A stretch of 64,000 nucleotides of DNA from Sipunculus nudus (taxonomy: Eukaryota; Annelida; Sipuncula; Golfingiida; Sipunculidae), in assembly GCA_026874595.1 (NCBI GenBank), contig CM049311.1, positions 45,079,676 to 45,143,675 of the forward strand, given 5' to 3'. The notes under the pieces were generated by a model that was not told the origin of the DNA, did not search any database, and saw only the letters and a program-made list of their open reading frames with translations. This document shows positions 1 to 11,784 of the stretch, piece after piece. The stretch's first letter is position 1, and each line of letters opens with the position of its first letter. A program made the translations under genes and the position numbers.

Positions 1-820
1 ATGTGGTCAAATGTCTGGAAATATGCAGCAAAGTTATAATGTGATGCGTAGGCAAACTATTTTACTAGATAATTCTTTCCCGACTATTGTGCCTTATATT
101 CCGGATGTCTTATTAATGACGCAAATTATCATGGTCGTCTTTATGATAGGACTGTTTGTGGAGTGGGCATCGTCAAGCCAAAGTCAACATTCTGAAGTTT
201 CGCTGTGATTGAGGTTTTGGACCGGATATCTCCTCCAGTGCTCACAAAACCTCCAGCTTTTCGTTTATCCTTATAGGGGATTTCCAGTAGCAACGTTAAC
301 AGCTCGTTCCAAGTATCATCTCGGCAAAACGTCACCGAAGTGTAAACCACCGCCTTTCAAAGGCCAGGAGTTCAATATGTATGACACGTGGTCGCAAACA
401 GCGCCCTTGTTAACGTCAGAAGAACGCAATGATCTGAATTACCATAGTATCTTAAAATATTAATTTGCTTAGTGACGGGGAGTGACCCGCATGCATCACT
501 ACACCTGCCTGCCACACACATGCAGGAGATGTGATCGTTTGATACGCCTGACCGATTACTAGTCCAGCGGTTAAGCTCCCATATTTTGGAGTAATTGTGC
601 AAAAAATGAAAGTTGGCAAAAGTTTTCTTTGGAGCTTATTGATGAATTTCAGATATAGGGCCATGCTAAAAATAGATTACCTTTGCAAAAATCCAAGATG
701 GCGGCCATCTTGGCCCCCAGATTAGAAATGAATGTCAATAACTTGAGTTATATACTGAAGAAAGCATTGCAGGTACTCCAATACTATGTTTTTTGGACCG
801 AGAAATTTAATTTCTACCTT
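1..820. other. No recognised gene; unexplained short frames
   Basis: I recognise no family here. A minus-strand frame at 141-350 (69 codons, no cysteine-rich or catalytic motif, fairly balanced amino-acid use) stays open in front of the proposed Met as well, so it could be a fragment of a coding sequence. A plus-strand frame at 11-208 overlaps it and has a hydrophobic stretch. Neither has a domain I can name. Treat as possible relic of a mobile element or chance. Confidence 0.15.
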
Positions 821-839
821 AGATGACTTATAGTCATCT
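821..839. repeat. Terminal hairpin of tandem-core family 2
   Basis: A perfect 8-bp stem with a 3-base loop (AGATGACT-TAT-AGTCATCT), followed by GAGCTATAG and a CGTC/CCGTC-rich run. The same hairpin and following text open the large family-2 element at 54929 and recur at 6910-6928. Here it stands without the 339-bp core, so it looks like a truncated copy. Confidence 0.6.
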
Positions 840-1345
840 GAGCTATAGTCGTACACGATCCATTGTACGTCGTCAGTCCGCCATCAGTGTCCATCCGTAG
901 AGGTGGCACGTTTTGAAACCATAAAACCTAGGAATCCAAAATTTGGCATAATGTTAAATGTCCCCAAGAACTCCTACCAAGCCGAAAACTGGGTCTTTGC
1001 GACTTCATTCCTTTGTAAAATTAAGGAAAACCTCACTTTTTTAGCGAACCTGTGAGCTTATGCGATGGCGCGTCGTCGTCCATCCTCCGTCCAAGGTTGG
1101 CTGTCCGCTAGCGACAGCTCGTCACCCCAAACGTCGAATTTTGATTAACTGAAGACGATGGGTCTATCAGTTTATTTCCGAAGGCCTGAGTGTCATGTTG
1201 TCATGGCTAGCTGTCCGCCGTCCATGCATGGCTGTGAGTCAGAAACCGTCTGAGCAAGCAGCTCCAAATTACATGTAAGAATTAGTCACACTTGGTGTCC
1301 TAGAGCATATTATTAGGTATCTGCATTTATTTAAACTTTATAGAG

Positions 1346-2737
1346 AACAAGGCCTACAGGCCTAATGCGAACCTGTGCAACGGGAAATACACCAGGTATA
1401 ATGCTTCAATGCTGGACCATTACTTCTCATGTATATGAACGATGCAAGTACTAAACATTTTGAATAAGAAACAATTACACAAACATCACTGCTGAAATTC
1501 TGGCATGGGTGCACACAACACAAAAATGATTGTAGCTGGCACCACTAGTCTTGTATACAACAAAGCTATCAGAGATATATACATATGCCCAATTTCAGAC
1601 TGATATATCAAACCCCTCCTGAAAATAAGCAGGGACACACACTGTGCAAAAATTATTCAGTTCGAAGATTTTTGGCCGAGTTATGGGAGGTTGAACTTGT
1701 TCATGTGTCCAAAAAAGCACACTAAAATTGATATCTCAGAAACGGCTAGAGATATCATCACCAAATTTTATGCGTAAGTCATATCTGAAATTGAGGTATT
1801 GGTGGCTCCACCTACAATGATCTGGGGTTTTTTTTACAAGCAAAAATGTAATTTTAGACTCTTCTAGCTTATAAACTGTTTTATGATGAAACTATTAAAC
1901 TGATTGGTCTAAACTTTACAAGAATTATTCTATAGTAGGGTTCTGTCAGTTTTATAAGAATAGATTGTGTAAATGCAGCTTAATAAAAGCAGTGTAGTCA
2001 ATTGAAAAAAGCTTTCTGTGTTTGAAACAGATTTGACAACATGCCCTGTTTCAGCAGCCAAGTCAAGAGGTCACTCAGTTCAACCAGGTGGGGTCCAGAC
2101 ATCACCATGGCAACTGACCTGGCTCTGTCTGGTGTCTAGAAGATGTGTTTAGACGTATAGACACAACGTCTAGACGCAGAATGCCCAGATCAGAATTATT
2201 GGAACAAAATCTTTCAACTGTTTGAAAAAAACTTGTTTTGTATTTTTAGCCAATCTGTGAGCCTTTGCAATGGTGTGGCATCGTCAGTCTTCCCCTCGTC
2301 TGCCGTGCGTCATAGCTATCTCAAAAAGGGAAGGAGTTAGCATCACCAATTTTTTTGCAAAAAAATTTGTCATCTAAAAAATTCTATCGGATTTTGCTTA
2401 TTTCGTGGCTAACTGTATTTTCTTAGATTATATAGGGAAGAAGCTAAAAAAAAATTTAAAAATTGTTCTTCTCCAAACTATGCTGCCAAATTGTCCGTTT
2501 CGTCTGTCCCAATAATCCTCCCTGGCAAAAACAACGTATCCGGAATATCCTGACTGATACATCCTAGTTTTAAAATGTCCTAGTCCGAAACGTGCAGGTC
2601 GAAAACATCTTTTTTGCTGAAATCATAATGACTAAGGTAGTTATGCAGGACATAAGTGGATCAATATTAAATTTTAAAAATAAACCTCCATTCATACTCC
2701 CAAACATTTGCACAGGTTCGTATCTGTAGGCCTTGTT
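1346..2737. repeat. Inverted-repeat-bounded repeat block (about 1.39 kb)
   Basis: The ends 1346-1380 and 2708-2737 are inverted repeats of about 30 bp sharing AACAAGGCCTACAG and CGAACCTGTGCAA, with a short indel between the two blocks. Inside, 1480-1850 resembles the tandem-core family 1 text (GCACAAA..., ATATCTC...GAAACGG...). A motif at 2246-2280 (CTGTGAGC..TGC.ATGG) also occurs just outside at 1043-1080. No transposase frame is present, so this would be a non-autonomous element or a relic. No target duplication was found. Confidence 0.4.
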
Positions 2738-2833
2738 ATGTTATTGGGGTCGAGAAATTGATTTATAAAGGTTTCAGGTCTGTATCATTCGAAAGCGTCT
2801 TGCTGCCACCTGGTAAAAGAAAAATAAATTATT

Positions 2834-2896
2834 TATCACGTACGTACGACATATTATCTCGTACGTACGACATATTATCTCGTACGTCCGTCATTA
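2834..2896. repeat. 21-bp minisatellite, three units
   Basis: Three consecutive units of 21 bp (TATCTCGTACGTACGACATAT and variants) start at 2834, 2855 and 2876; the third is diverged. Each unit carries the palindrome CGTACG. Confidence 0.8.
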
Positions 2897-3419
2897 TAAA
2901 TTATACAGGTCTGATTCACAGACTAGGCAACATGCAAACATATATTTATAAGCAATATATATATGTTAAAATAAAATAATGTGTGTTTTCACTGTGTTTT
3001 CACATTAACTATATATACAACATTTCCACCTCCTTGCAAACCACTGGACCACGGTTGAAAGGAGCATGCACACTCGCATATATTTTTTTATTTATAGTTT
3101 ATACTTAAAAGCTATTCGATTATCTTTTCTTGTGTCCAGGATTCTGAAATATTTCAAGGAAGCGAAATATATCAAATCTTTGTCTGACAGTGATATACAG
3201 AAGTCTCATTTTTAAGATAGGTCATTCAATTCTGTTAGCAGTGTATAATGTTATAATAATGTTAATAATAAACAAATATTGCCTTTGCTAAACTGAAAAT
3301 ACTGTTCAAGATAGAAGAGTTCGGACAAAAGGTACAGTTCTCTAATAGCATAATTTTAAGTAATCGAGAATGGATATTTGTGGGGCAGGTTTCTAATATT
3401 CTAAACTGATCTATCTAAG

Positions 3420-3850
3420 AACTAGAATACGGGTAGTCGACAAGCGACTACGTGTATCCGCCAAAATTAGAGTGGAACTGGTGAAGTGAGGCATGGATTG
3501 AGTGGCAAGGGGAAATAGAGTGAGGTGTGTTGCATATTAGCATGGAAGTCTGCAGCCAAAATGTGTATGTAGGTTGCGCCACCTACCACAAAATCCAGAT
3601 AGCTGTCCAAGTTGTATACATATGCAAAATTTTAGACAGAAAAGTCAAACCACTACATGTATATGAGTGATTTTATCCCACAGCAGACAAACAGAAGGAC
3701 TAGTGCAAATATAGTGGCAGGTGGCGCCAACTATTTTGTGTAGGATTAAGAGCTATGCGAAATCTACACACATGCAAAATTTCAGGGGGATTCAGCAAAT
3801 TTTATCAAGCATTACCGTTGGGTGTGCTGATGGAAAAGGGGACTTCTAGC
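3420..3850 (+). mobile_element. Truncated tandem-core element, family 1
   Basis: Begins with the same terminus (AACTAGAATAC then the hairpin GTAGTCG-ACAAG-CGACTAC) as the full copy at 24437-25613 and continues with the same text, including GGTTGCGCCACCTACC and GCAGGTGGCGCCA. The match fades near 3850 and the other terminal hairpin (GTATCCG...CGGATAC) is missing, so it is 3'-truncated. No coding capacity. Confidence 0.6.
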
Positions 3851-5108
3851 ACAATTTCAGTAGGTACACAAGACAGAATCTATACAGCTGACAGGTGTGA
3901 GCTTCTCACATAGGTCTGTATCCTGCCACGCACGCATTCAGTCTGATATAAAAGTTATAAGCAAGATAAACTTTATATTATATCGATTGTCTCATTTATT
4001 TTATTGCAATATATATAGTTAATATGGATTGTACAGTTAGTTATAAATACTATTACAAGCCACTCTCCATGGTTCGGATGGTGGCGTTCGGTGGTATATA
4101 CAGGGGTGCAGGGAAGCGGAGGACAAGGAGGAATTCACCCACCATGGACGGGCCATTACAACCCTCTCTAAAACGAACGATGTTGTTCAGGCCTGGGGCG
4201 CAAGTAGAGTTAGCCGAGCGTTTAACCCCTTGACTGTGCATTTCATTACATTGAAGCAGACAGGGCTCAATACGTAAAATTAATTTAAATGTTAAATCTC
4301 AGCACAGTTGGATTAATGTATTTGTTATTTCCCAATTGTACTAACAGAGGTTTACATGAATGCTGATCGTAAAATCTAATTACATGTATGTAGGTTTCAA
4401 ATATTCTAATGTTTGTGTTTACGGACATGTCAAGTATAATCCTAATTTATTCAATATTTCGACAGATAAGATTTTTGCACCCATCACTATTCAAAAGCAA
4501 TTACATTTGTAAGAATGCAAATAAAGGGAAATTAAAAGGAAGAAATATTGCAATAAAAACTACTCTACAATTCAAGCATCCAAATGCATGACAAAGCAGA
4601 CAAACCTGAGTCAGCAAATGACACTTTCATTTGACGACGATCAAAATGAGTGCGGCTACTGTACAAAATTCAACAAATAGTGTTTGCTGTCTATTGTGCT
4701 AGTAAACAAAGGAAAATTTAGGACAATTTCAATATAAACAATACCAGGATTCATTCACAGATTCATTTTACAGACTTTTAACCCTAATAAATGAATTTAC
4801 CGACCCTAAAAACATAGGAATAGTGCACTTGGAAAGCATTCTAGGACAAATATAACCGAATGTATTGATATGTTATAATCCGGCAGCCATCTTAGCCGCC
4901 ATCTTGGATTTTGAACAAGATAGGATGAATTCCGCTGCCGAGGGTTTCGAAGGATAACAGTAAACGGGAATATGACAATATTCCATGATATTAAACGGTC
5001 AGATTTACCATTGTTTATGTAAGAAATGGTTTAAGATTTCAGATTTATGTGACAATAAACGGGATTTTCTATTAACCGATATGAGACAATGTGGGCTCGA
5101 CTATATAT

Positions 5109-6788
5109 ATATGTTTATGTGTTGTTGTTTGTATTATACATGTGGACTCATTAAAATAACGGTCTTTAATTAACTGGACTTCCCAGATCTATTTAGATTT
5201 GAGTAGTGTTGAGTACTCACCATCTTTCCTAATTGAGTCAATTTGAGCAGAATAAAACGATGCCAATAAACTTCAAAAGACCGTTAGTGCAGTAGATGGG
5301 GCCAACTATGGAACCATACACCTGCACTAAAATATATACATTTTGCATCATACATCAATTTGTTCTTTAGGCTGTACCATTAAAGAAATCAGCTGATCAT
5401 GCCAAGCTGATATATGCGGGTGTTTTAGTACAGAACGCCAGAAAGTTTGCAACGTTGAACTGATTATTTATACATATGTTATACCAAACTGAAGCTCCTG
5501 ATGCCTCCTTTGTTGCTGATTGTACAAAACACACATTTATATGATGTTTCATAAGCGTCATAGTGTTAACTCTACCCCTACCCCTAAATTAAAAAAAGGG
5601 CTTACTGATGTGTCACATATAAAAATACAAAGCCTGCTCCACGTTTTTTACAGAGAAATAAACATCATGAATCCCTCAGGTAAACATTGTAATCTAAATA
5701 CTATTAAAAAATGTCCATCTATATTATTGCTGTTAAATATCTCAAGGATTAATTTTGACTATTTCTTTGGATAAAATTATGTCTAACTGTCGTGACATTA
5801 TTGGAATTAACATTGAAGAAGTAAACTGGAAGTCCCATATCTCTGTATAAAGTGTTCATGAGAACATTTCTACTTGAGTTTCATAATTTATTAAAAAGTT
5901 TATTTTTTTCCATGTACTACTGACATCTAAAAGTTAAAACTTGTGTGCAAATAGCCGACAAAATTCCCTCTACCAATTGCTGATGATGATCCGATGATAT
6001 ACTTGCTTATTTGATTCTGTTATATATTGTTCTGAAATTTTTTTGTCTTTACTCAAGGTCGTAGAAGGGGCCTGGAGCCAGAAATTCTGTCCATCCCCGC
6101 TCCCGCCACCACTACCACCACCACCACTCCATCAATCTCTGCTTCCGCCACCACTACCGTCACTACCGACTTCGCTCGCACAACGGGTGACTGTGAAAAT
6201 TATAGATTGAAAGGAGATATTAGGACACGACAAATTGGTCATGTTGACATCAGCTTCCATTAATGTATTCTTTCAATCGCAATAATTCATAAATTGACAG
6301 AAATCTGTCACTAGGACATTATTCCTATGCTGATTTTAAAATTTTCCTGGATTTCAGCCTCAATTGACACACCGACGACCCTGTAACCGTAAGCTAACAA
6401 CATGCATTTTTCCTACTATGTTAGTAACGTAAAAATAAACAATGACATTTTGCAATTGCGCTAAGCTGATGGGGATACACTGTAATTGGGAAATGTAAAC
6501 AAAAAAGACACTTTTCACAATTATGTTAAGAAAATCACTGAAAAAGGTATTAGGTGTACATTTTTTTTTACATTTTTACATTGTGATACAGAAACCGTAT
6601 ATTATACAATTATTTTAAATATTGAATCATGAATTGGCATTGTTCAACTCTGCTCAAACTGACTCGGGAAAGACGGTGAGTACCTAACACTACTCAAATC
6701 TAAACAGACCTGGGACATCCAGTTAATTAAAGACCGTTATTTTACCAAATCCACATGTATAATACAAACAACAACACACACACATATA
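5109..6788. repeat. Element with about 158-bp inverted arms
   Basis: Positions 5109-5267 and 6633-6788 are inverted copies of each other, similar over their full length by eye (shared: ATAACGGTCTTTAATTAACT, GATTTGAGTAGTGTT, GCAGA..GAACAATGCCAAT-type text). Similarity stops sharply on both sides. The 1.37-kb interior has no transposase frame but includes the possible exon at 6058-6261. This fits a foldback or long-TIR non-autonomous DNA element. A clear target duplication is not visible. Confidence 0.5.
6058..6261 (+). CDS. Possible host terminal exon, Thr/Pro-rich
   Basis: No recognised family. A pyrimidine-rich tract (TTTTTTTGTCTTTACTCAAG, ending at 6057) looks like a 3' splice site. Directly after it a frame without stop runs to TAA at 6259-6261: it begins GRRGLEPEIL, has a threonine run (seven Thr) and a second Thr-rich patch (ATTTVTTDFARTT), then an ordinary tail ending GHVDISFH. 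There is no initiator Met, as expected of an internal or last exon. The (CCA)n repeat alone can keep frames open (a second frame is open too), so this may be only a trinucleotide repeat. It also lies inside the inverted-arm element 5109-6788, which weakens the host-gene reading. Confidence 0.2.
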
Positions 6789-6904
6789 CACGTTTCCAAG
6801 GAGAATTTTTCATGGACCTTTCTGAATGTAGTTAGAAGTTTCTGGGTCTAACGGTTACGATTTGTGTCGTGTTAACGGCGGGGTGGACAAAGGGTTATCG
6901 TAAT

Positions 6905-6935
6905 AGCTCAGATGACTTATAGTCAGCTGAGCTAC
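6905..6935. repeat. Second stray family-2 hairpin
   Basis: AGATGACT-TAT-AGTCAGCT at 6910-6928 followed by GAGCTACG matches the opening of family 2 (54929-54947). The remainder of that element is not present. Confidence 0.45.
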
Positions 6936-6939
6936 GAAT

Positions 6940-8640
6940 GCAGGTGAAGCCATTGTATAATGAAAAGATAAATCTATCCAAGATCAAAATAGAACACAAA
7001 GTTCACATTAATTTGATTTGATCATCAGATCTTTAAAATGTTTCACTAAATAAAATGCAGTATTATTCTGAAAGCAGGTTTGCAAAATTCTTTATATAAT
7101 TTTCATGTTGGCAGGGACATGTATTTAAATTAGTCCCATTATATCTGATAAAGGAAGCACTCATTTAATAACCATGCATGGACTCAAAGAAAGGTCTGAC
7201 CTCCAGCATGATTCACGTCTTGTTTCTACCCTGTAGCCGTGTATAAAATATAAATTAATGTGACCTGTTTAAATTAAAGAAGAAACAGAGAATCTGATTT
7301 GATATTCAGCCAAAACTTTGAAGTGGTCTGGTCAATATGATTTGTGCCCTGTAAATTATATTTTCTCATTATTATTAATGCAATAGTAAATTATACAATT
7401 CTGGCTTTGTGTTACTCGCTGCTTCGACCGAGGAGTTATGTTTTCTGCTCTGGATATTATGGCATGCTGGGTTTTGAAATGGGCCGGCATATGGTTAAAT
7501 TGGCTCAGTCTTGTGAGTTTTTTCTTCTCTTTTTTTGTCCTGTTTGATTGGCCGTACGCGTTCTATAGGTTACATAGGTTACTTAATGAAGATAACAATT
7601 CACATTCAAAGCCAATTATGTTTAAGCGAGATCGTTTAGGATGTATATCACCGAAAACCCGTACCGGTTAGCGCTGAGGCTCGACTTCTGTTCGTATAGT
7701 TTAAATATTTTCAGCAGGATTATGGAAAAAAAGACTTAACTGATTTATCATGAAACCCTGTACAGTGCTGAGACATGACCTAGGGAAAAACGCTGAATTT
7801 TGGTGCATATCAGGATAAATTGTATTGCGGATCCAGTGGGGCTGTTTTACATTGACTGAGGTATGCGCTCTAATGAGAGCCCTCAAGTTAAATTATTCAA
7901 ACATCTGTTGCATCTTTTTTATCGAATGTAAGGTAGTATGCCTATATATAACTAATACGCTATATATTTAGAGTTAAATAATGCGTCTCCAAATACTGTA
8001 ACGTGAAAGAGAGAATTCAACCAACCATTACTATGCAAACTGCATTGAATTTACATACACCTAGCTGCAATAAAAAATAAAATCTAGAACTGACCAATGG
8101 ACTTGTTTGTTGTCTTCAAGTCAAATGGAATCACAAAGTTACTTATATGTATATTATGGATGGGTCCCCAAAAATAAGAAGTGTCAACAAGCACAGCAAA
8201 AATTAGCTCCCAACTTAATTGACCAATCAAATGAAAATACATAGGTAATCAGTTAATCCATTTCATGATATTTATTGGGCAATAATTAGACGGTTAATTG
8301 AAGTAAATATGTTGAATATTAAGAAAGTTAAGTGACCCCCACCCCCTTATCTGTGAAACTTTAGATGTCTTTCTCTGTGCCTAAACATGCAAATCTTTAG
8401 ATGTGATTTACCAAACACGATCTCACTTTTGACACTGGCTTCAGGCAGATTCCTAAACCAGAGAACCATACGAACATTTTCATACCAGTTATCCTTTGTA
8501 TATATTTTGGTCCCATTATCTCCCTAAATATGGTCCCTTTTAAAGGACTTCTACAGCACTACGTGTTCGGATGGTTTTCAGACGACTGACCATCATCAAA
8601 GGTAGGGCTGGAGAAAGGAAAATGAAATGAAAGAGAGAGA
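6940..8640. other. No gene or known repeat recognised
   Basis: AT-rich non-coding sequence. Frames near 7344-7671 are short and hydrophobic by composition, with no motif. I see no RNA gene. Confidence 0.4.
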
Positions 8641-8642
8641 TA

Positions 8643-8814
8643 AGAGAATACTTGTATACAATAACCTGAGAGAAAGAAGGAGAGACCGAAAGAGATCATG
8701 AATAGAAAGAAAGAAAGAGAGATTGCTTCTGTACGGTAACCTAAGAGAGAGAGAAGCCCAATATATACGGTTACCTGAGAAAGAAAGATAAAATTAAAGA
8801 GAGAAAATTATTAG

Positions 8815-8874
<60 letters not shown>

Positions 8875-9012
8875 CTCTTGTACGGTATAACCTGAGAAAG
8901 AGGAGAAGTAAGGAGAGAGAATACTTGTACACGGTAAACTTAGAGACAAAAAGAGATACTGAACAGGGAGAGAGAGGCAGAGGATGCTTGAGAGATATGA
9001 GAGAAAGAAAGA
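8643..9012. repeat. GA-rich minisatellite with (AG)n core
   Basis: A purine-rich tract with at least five degenerate copies of a motif close to CTTGTACGGTAACCTGAGA (near 8650, 8727, 8760, 8876 and 8925), separated by GAGAGAAAG-type filler. A perfect (AG)n run of about 49 bases lies at 8821-8870. The tract therefore has two layers: a motif every 35-120 bp and an expanded dinucleotide inside one spacer. The minus frame through it is only (CT)n coding for Leu-Ser. Confidence 0.8.
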
Positions 9013-9103
9013 GGAGAAATTAGTTCTTTTCATAAAATCGAATGGTTTGCAAAATAAGATTTATTAAAATTCACATTCGTTTTATTTACTTTGGACTTTT
9101 ATG

Positions 9104-9250
9104 TTAGGTGGTTCATGTTAACCAATGGAATATTTACCAAAGACCACCGTACTGTTATTATGACAGTTACTACATGTTTAGACAATCAATGCGGTACAGC
9201 ACGGAACCTCATCACAGTAATTCTTTAATTAACAAGAAGCTGCACTTAAA
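9104..9250 (+). CDS. Possible host exon, Tyr-rich
   Basis: No recognised family. A pyrimidine-rich stretch ending TTTTATGTTAG at 9107 resembles a 3' splice site. The frame after it reads VVHVNQWNIYQRPP, then a Tyr-rich patch (YCYYDSYYMF) and RQSMRYSTEPHH, and stays open to 9353. A donor-like AAAGG|GTATTG occurs near 9250. Composition is unlike the surrounding AT-rich DNA, but there is no conservation evidence and the exon borders are guesses. Confidence 0.18.
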
Positions 9251-9354
9251 GGGTATTGTTTCGTTTCACATTCTTGTCCTTGAACACAGTGATTTATACA
9301 TAAATATATTTATAGAGTTGATAGATATATGTTCTTTCTATCTATCTACATAGA

Positions 9355-9695
9355 GGCAGAATTGATAGGGTGCTGGACTTGTGGCCGCTTAGTTGAGGGG
9401 TCGCGTCCCGTTCTGACCGCCATGAAGACTCCTAGCCAAAGCCTTTAGCACAAGGGTACGCTCTCTCGACCTAGGAGTGAATGGGTACTGGTCAAACATG
9501 GGTCGCAGGCAAATGTAGAATAAAATAACCTTCTAGCGTCTGTAAGGACTGCTTCGGTTGCCAGGGAGCCGAGAAAAGCTACAAGACTGATCGGGCCCGA
9601 AATACCAGGGAGGCAACGTGTAAAGTCAGATGAGACTGACACTGTCGGTGATATCAGACTATAAACTCACACCTTTTATCTATCTATCTATTTAT
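9355..9695 (+). mobile_element. tRNA-derived SINE with TATC tail
   Basis: The 5' part has RNA polymerase III-like boxes: an A-box-like TGATAGGGTGCTGG near 9364-9377 and a B-box-like GGGGTCGCGTCCC near 9398-9410. The body has the text CCTAGGAGTGAATGGGTAC and GGTTGCCAGGGAGC, seen in mollusc-type SINEs as I remember them (memory, not a search). It ends with CACACC and a (TATC)n/(TTTA)n tail at about 9676-9702. TATC repeats also precede the element (9337-9350), so the target may have been a similar simple repeat. Length about 330 bp. No coding capacity. Confidence 0.55.
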
Positions 9696-9735
9696 TTATC
9701 TGTCTCTTCGGAGCGGTTTCCCCACCTGCCTGTGC

Positions 9736-10067
9736 AAAATTTGCCTTGAAGGAAATTACACAACAATATGGATACATCAACCAAGACGCTGCAAGATTCA
9801 TTGCAAGACATTTCTATGTGGACGACGGTCTAAAGAGCACTCTTACATCAGATGACGGCATCAGACTGCTGCCGGATGCAATTAAGATCTGTGCTAAAGC
9901 AGATTTTAAGGCTCCATAAGACTGTCTCAAACTCTGAGAAAGTTATTAACTCTGTCCCAGAAAATGATCGCGCAAAGACATCGCAAGATCTCAGCTTATC
10001 GTTTCAGAGTTTCACCAGAAAGAGTCCTTTCCGTTTCTCGCACTCTTTTTCCTTCGTGGAAGGCTGA
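9736..10067 (+). pseudogene. BEL/Pao reverse transcriptase fragment
   Basis: The frame starting near 9736 reads through FALKEITQQYGYINQDAA to FYVDDGL (about 9805-9835), the BEL/Pao version of the YxDD catalytic box. It hits TAA near 9920. The homologous reading continues in another frame (from about 9900) with LHKTVSNSEKVINSVPE, the segment expected just after the catalytic box, so there is a frameshift near 9900. After about 10000 similarity is lost until 10433. Confidence 0.8.
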
Positions 10068-10432
10068 TTCTTCAGCAAATTTGCAAGGAAGCGTCAAACA
10101 TGAGCGAGACATGAGGGAGACATGGGCTACTTGCCCCCAAGAAGGTTAGAATACAGTGTTGATTCAAACCAGCAGACTTTGGAGAACAATTGGCGGATGA
10201 ACTCCAATTTTCGAATGCCAGCACAGAGGGTTTGGCAAGTGCTCTTATATGAGACTCAAGAACGAAGTTGAAGCTGGAACTGCTGCTTTGTCATGGGAAA
10301 GGCCAGGATCACTTCTCGCAAACTAATGACCATTCAAAGACTTGAACTGCAGGCAGAATCAACAACCCTCTGAACACAGAGTTTGATTATGCATCCATTG
10401 ACAACTATTTCTGGTCTGACTCTAAAATTGTA

Positions 10433-11134
10433 TTGGGCTATATACAAAACGACGCCAAGCGCTTTCATACTTACGTGGCCAATCGAGTACAAAGATCAGA
10501 GTCTTTAGATCTAGACCAGTGGAGGTACATGTCCACCAAGAACAATCCAGCGGACCATGGATCCCGCGGACTTCAAGCGGATGAGTTGGTTACCTATAGT
10601 TGGCTAAAGGGACCTGCTTTTCTCTGGACCAAGGACCTCACACTCAAAACAGTAGAAGACAATGTCCTTATCGATGATCCAGAAGTAAAGAGGACAACAA
10701 CATTCGCTACATCGGTATTTGTAGTATCCGGACTTGTTGATAGATTAGACAGATTTTCAGACTGGTCTAAAGCGGTGAAAGCCCTAACTTATGTGAGATT
10801 GCTTGCCAAGAAAAGGTCTTGCATCACGTATGGTCCACTCACAGAAGAAAGACAGGCTACTGTGCTGCAAATAATCATGTGGGAACAACGGTCTGCATTC
10901 TTGGTAGAACTTGAAAGTCTAAAACAAGGAAAGCTGCCAAGGAACAGCAGACTAAGTAATCTGGACCCAAAACTGGATGATAATATCTTGCGTGTGGGTG
11001 GCCGTCTGCGGCAATCCTCTCTACTGTATGGTGTCAAACACCCGATTATTCTACCCAGAAAGGGTCATGTCACATCAGTATCATCCAACACTTCCACAAG
11101 AAAACGGCCCACCAAGGAAGAGGGATTACAGTGA
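10433..11134 (+). pseudogene. BEL/Pao RNase H end and integrase linker
   Basis: An open frame of 233 codons with motifs characteristic of Pao polyproteins: NNPADHGSRGL (about residues 38-48), SDWSKAVKALTYVRLL (109-124), SRLSNLDPKLDDNILRVGGRLRQ (about 172-194). The last is the segment leading into the integrase zinc-binding region, which breaks off after HPIILPRKGHV because of a frameshift. In the intact element this would be internal to one long polyprotein, so the Met has no meaning as a start. Confidence 0.85.
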
Positions 11135-11640
11135 ATCATATTCGTTCTGCCGGATACTGGATTTGGGGTTGCAGCTTTGCTGTAGCTTCAGTGATTCACA
11201 TATGCTTCACTTGCATATATAGGATGTATGCTGATGCAGAAAATGACTGACCTGCCTAAAGAAAGAGCAGAACCTTGTCCACTATTAACAATGTGTGGAA
11301 TGGATTGCTTCGGACCATTCATGATCAAAGATGGACGTAGAGAACTAAGAGATATGTTGTCATCTTTACCTGCCTTGCACTAAGGGCAGTGCTAGATGAC
11401 ATGACGACCGACGCTTTGATCATCGGTCTGCGTTGTCGTTTTTTGCAATACGCTTAAAGGTATGACTTCTGCGCTGTGATCAAGGAACTAACTTCGTAGA
11501 AGCAAAGCAAGAGCTCAAGCAAGCTCTCTGAATTTAACGATGACAAGATAAGCAACTGGCTTTAGAACATCAATGTGAATTCCAGAGGAACCCACCACGG
11601 GCGAGCCACATGGGTGATGTGCTGGAGCGTCATATAAGAG
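11135..11640 (+). pseudogene. BEL/Pao integrase core, broken
   Basis: Pieces in changing frames: PKERAEPCP and CGMDCFGPFMIKDGRRELR near 11255-11350 (first catalytic Asp region of Pao integrases), CDQGTNFVEAKQELK near 11478-11520 (second Asp), then CEFQRNPPRASHMGDV and ERHIR near 11573-11640 (third catalytic region). At least four frame changes or stops. Function lost. Confidence 0.75.
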
Positions 11641-11784
11641 GAAATGACACCTCTTCACTACGAACGCTGATATATGGGGCTATGGCTATAGTCATTGGGA
11701 GACCCTTGACAGTGGATTCCATCAGTGATCCATAAGCACCAACTCCCCTAACACCGAACCACCTTCTAACCATGAAGTCGTCAG

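Noticed and set aside
4024-4241. Overlapping short plus and minus frames
   Set aside because: Short, on both strands, no motif or repeat relation; likely chance.
7344-7671. Two hydrophobic plus frames suggesting a membrane protein
   Set aside because: T-rich composition explains the hydrophobicity; no family motif, no splice or promoter context.
8794-9033. 79-codon minus frame rich in Leu and Ser
   Set aside because: It is the translation of the (AG)n satellite.
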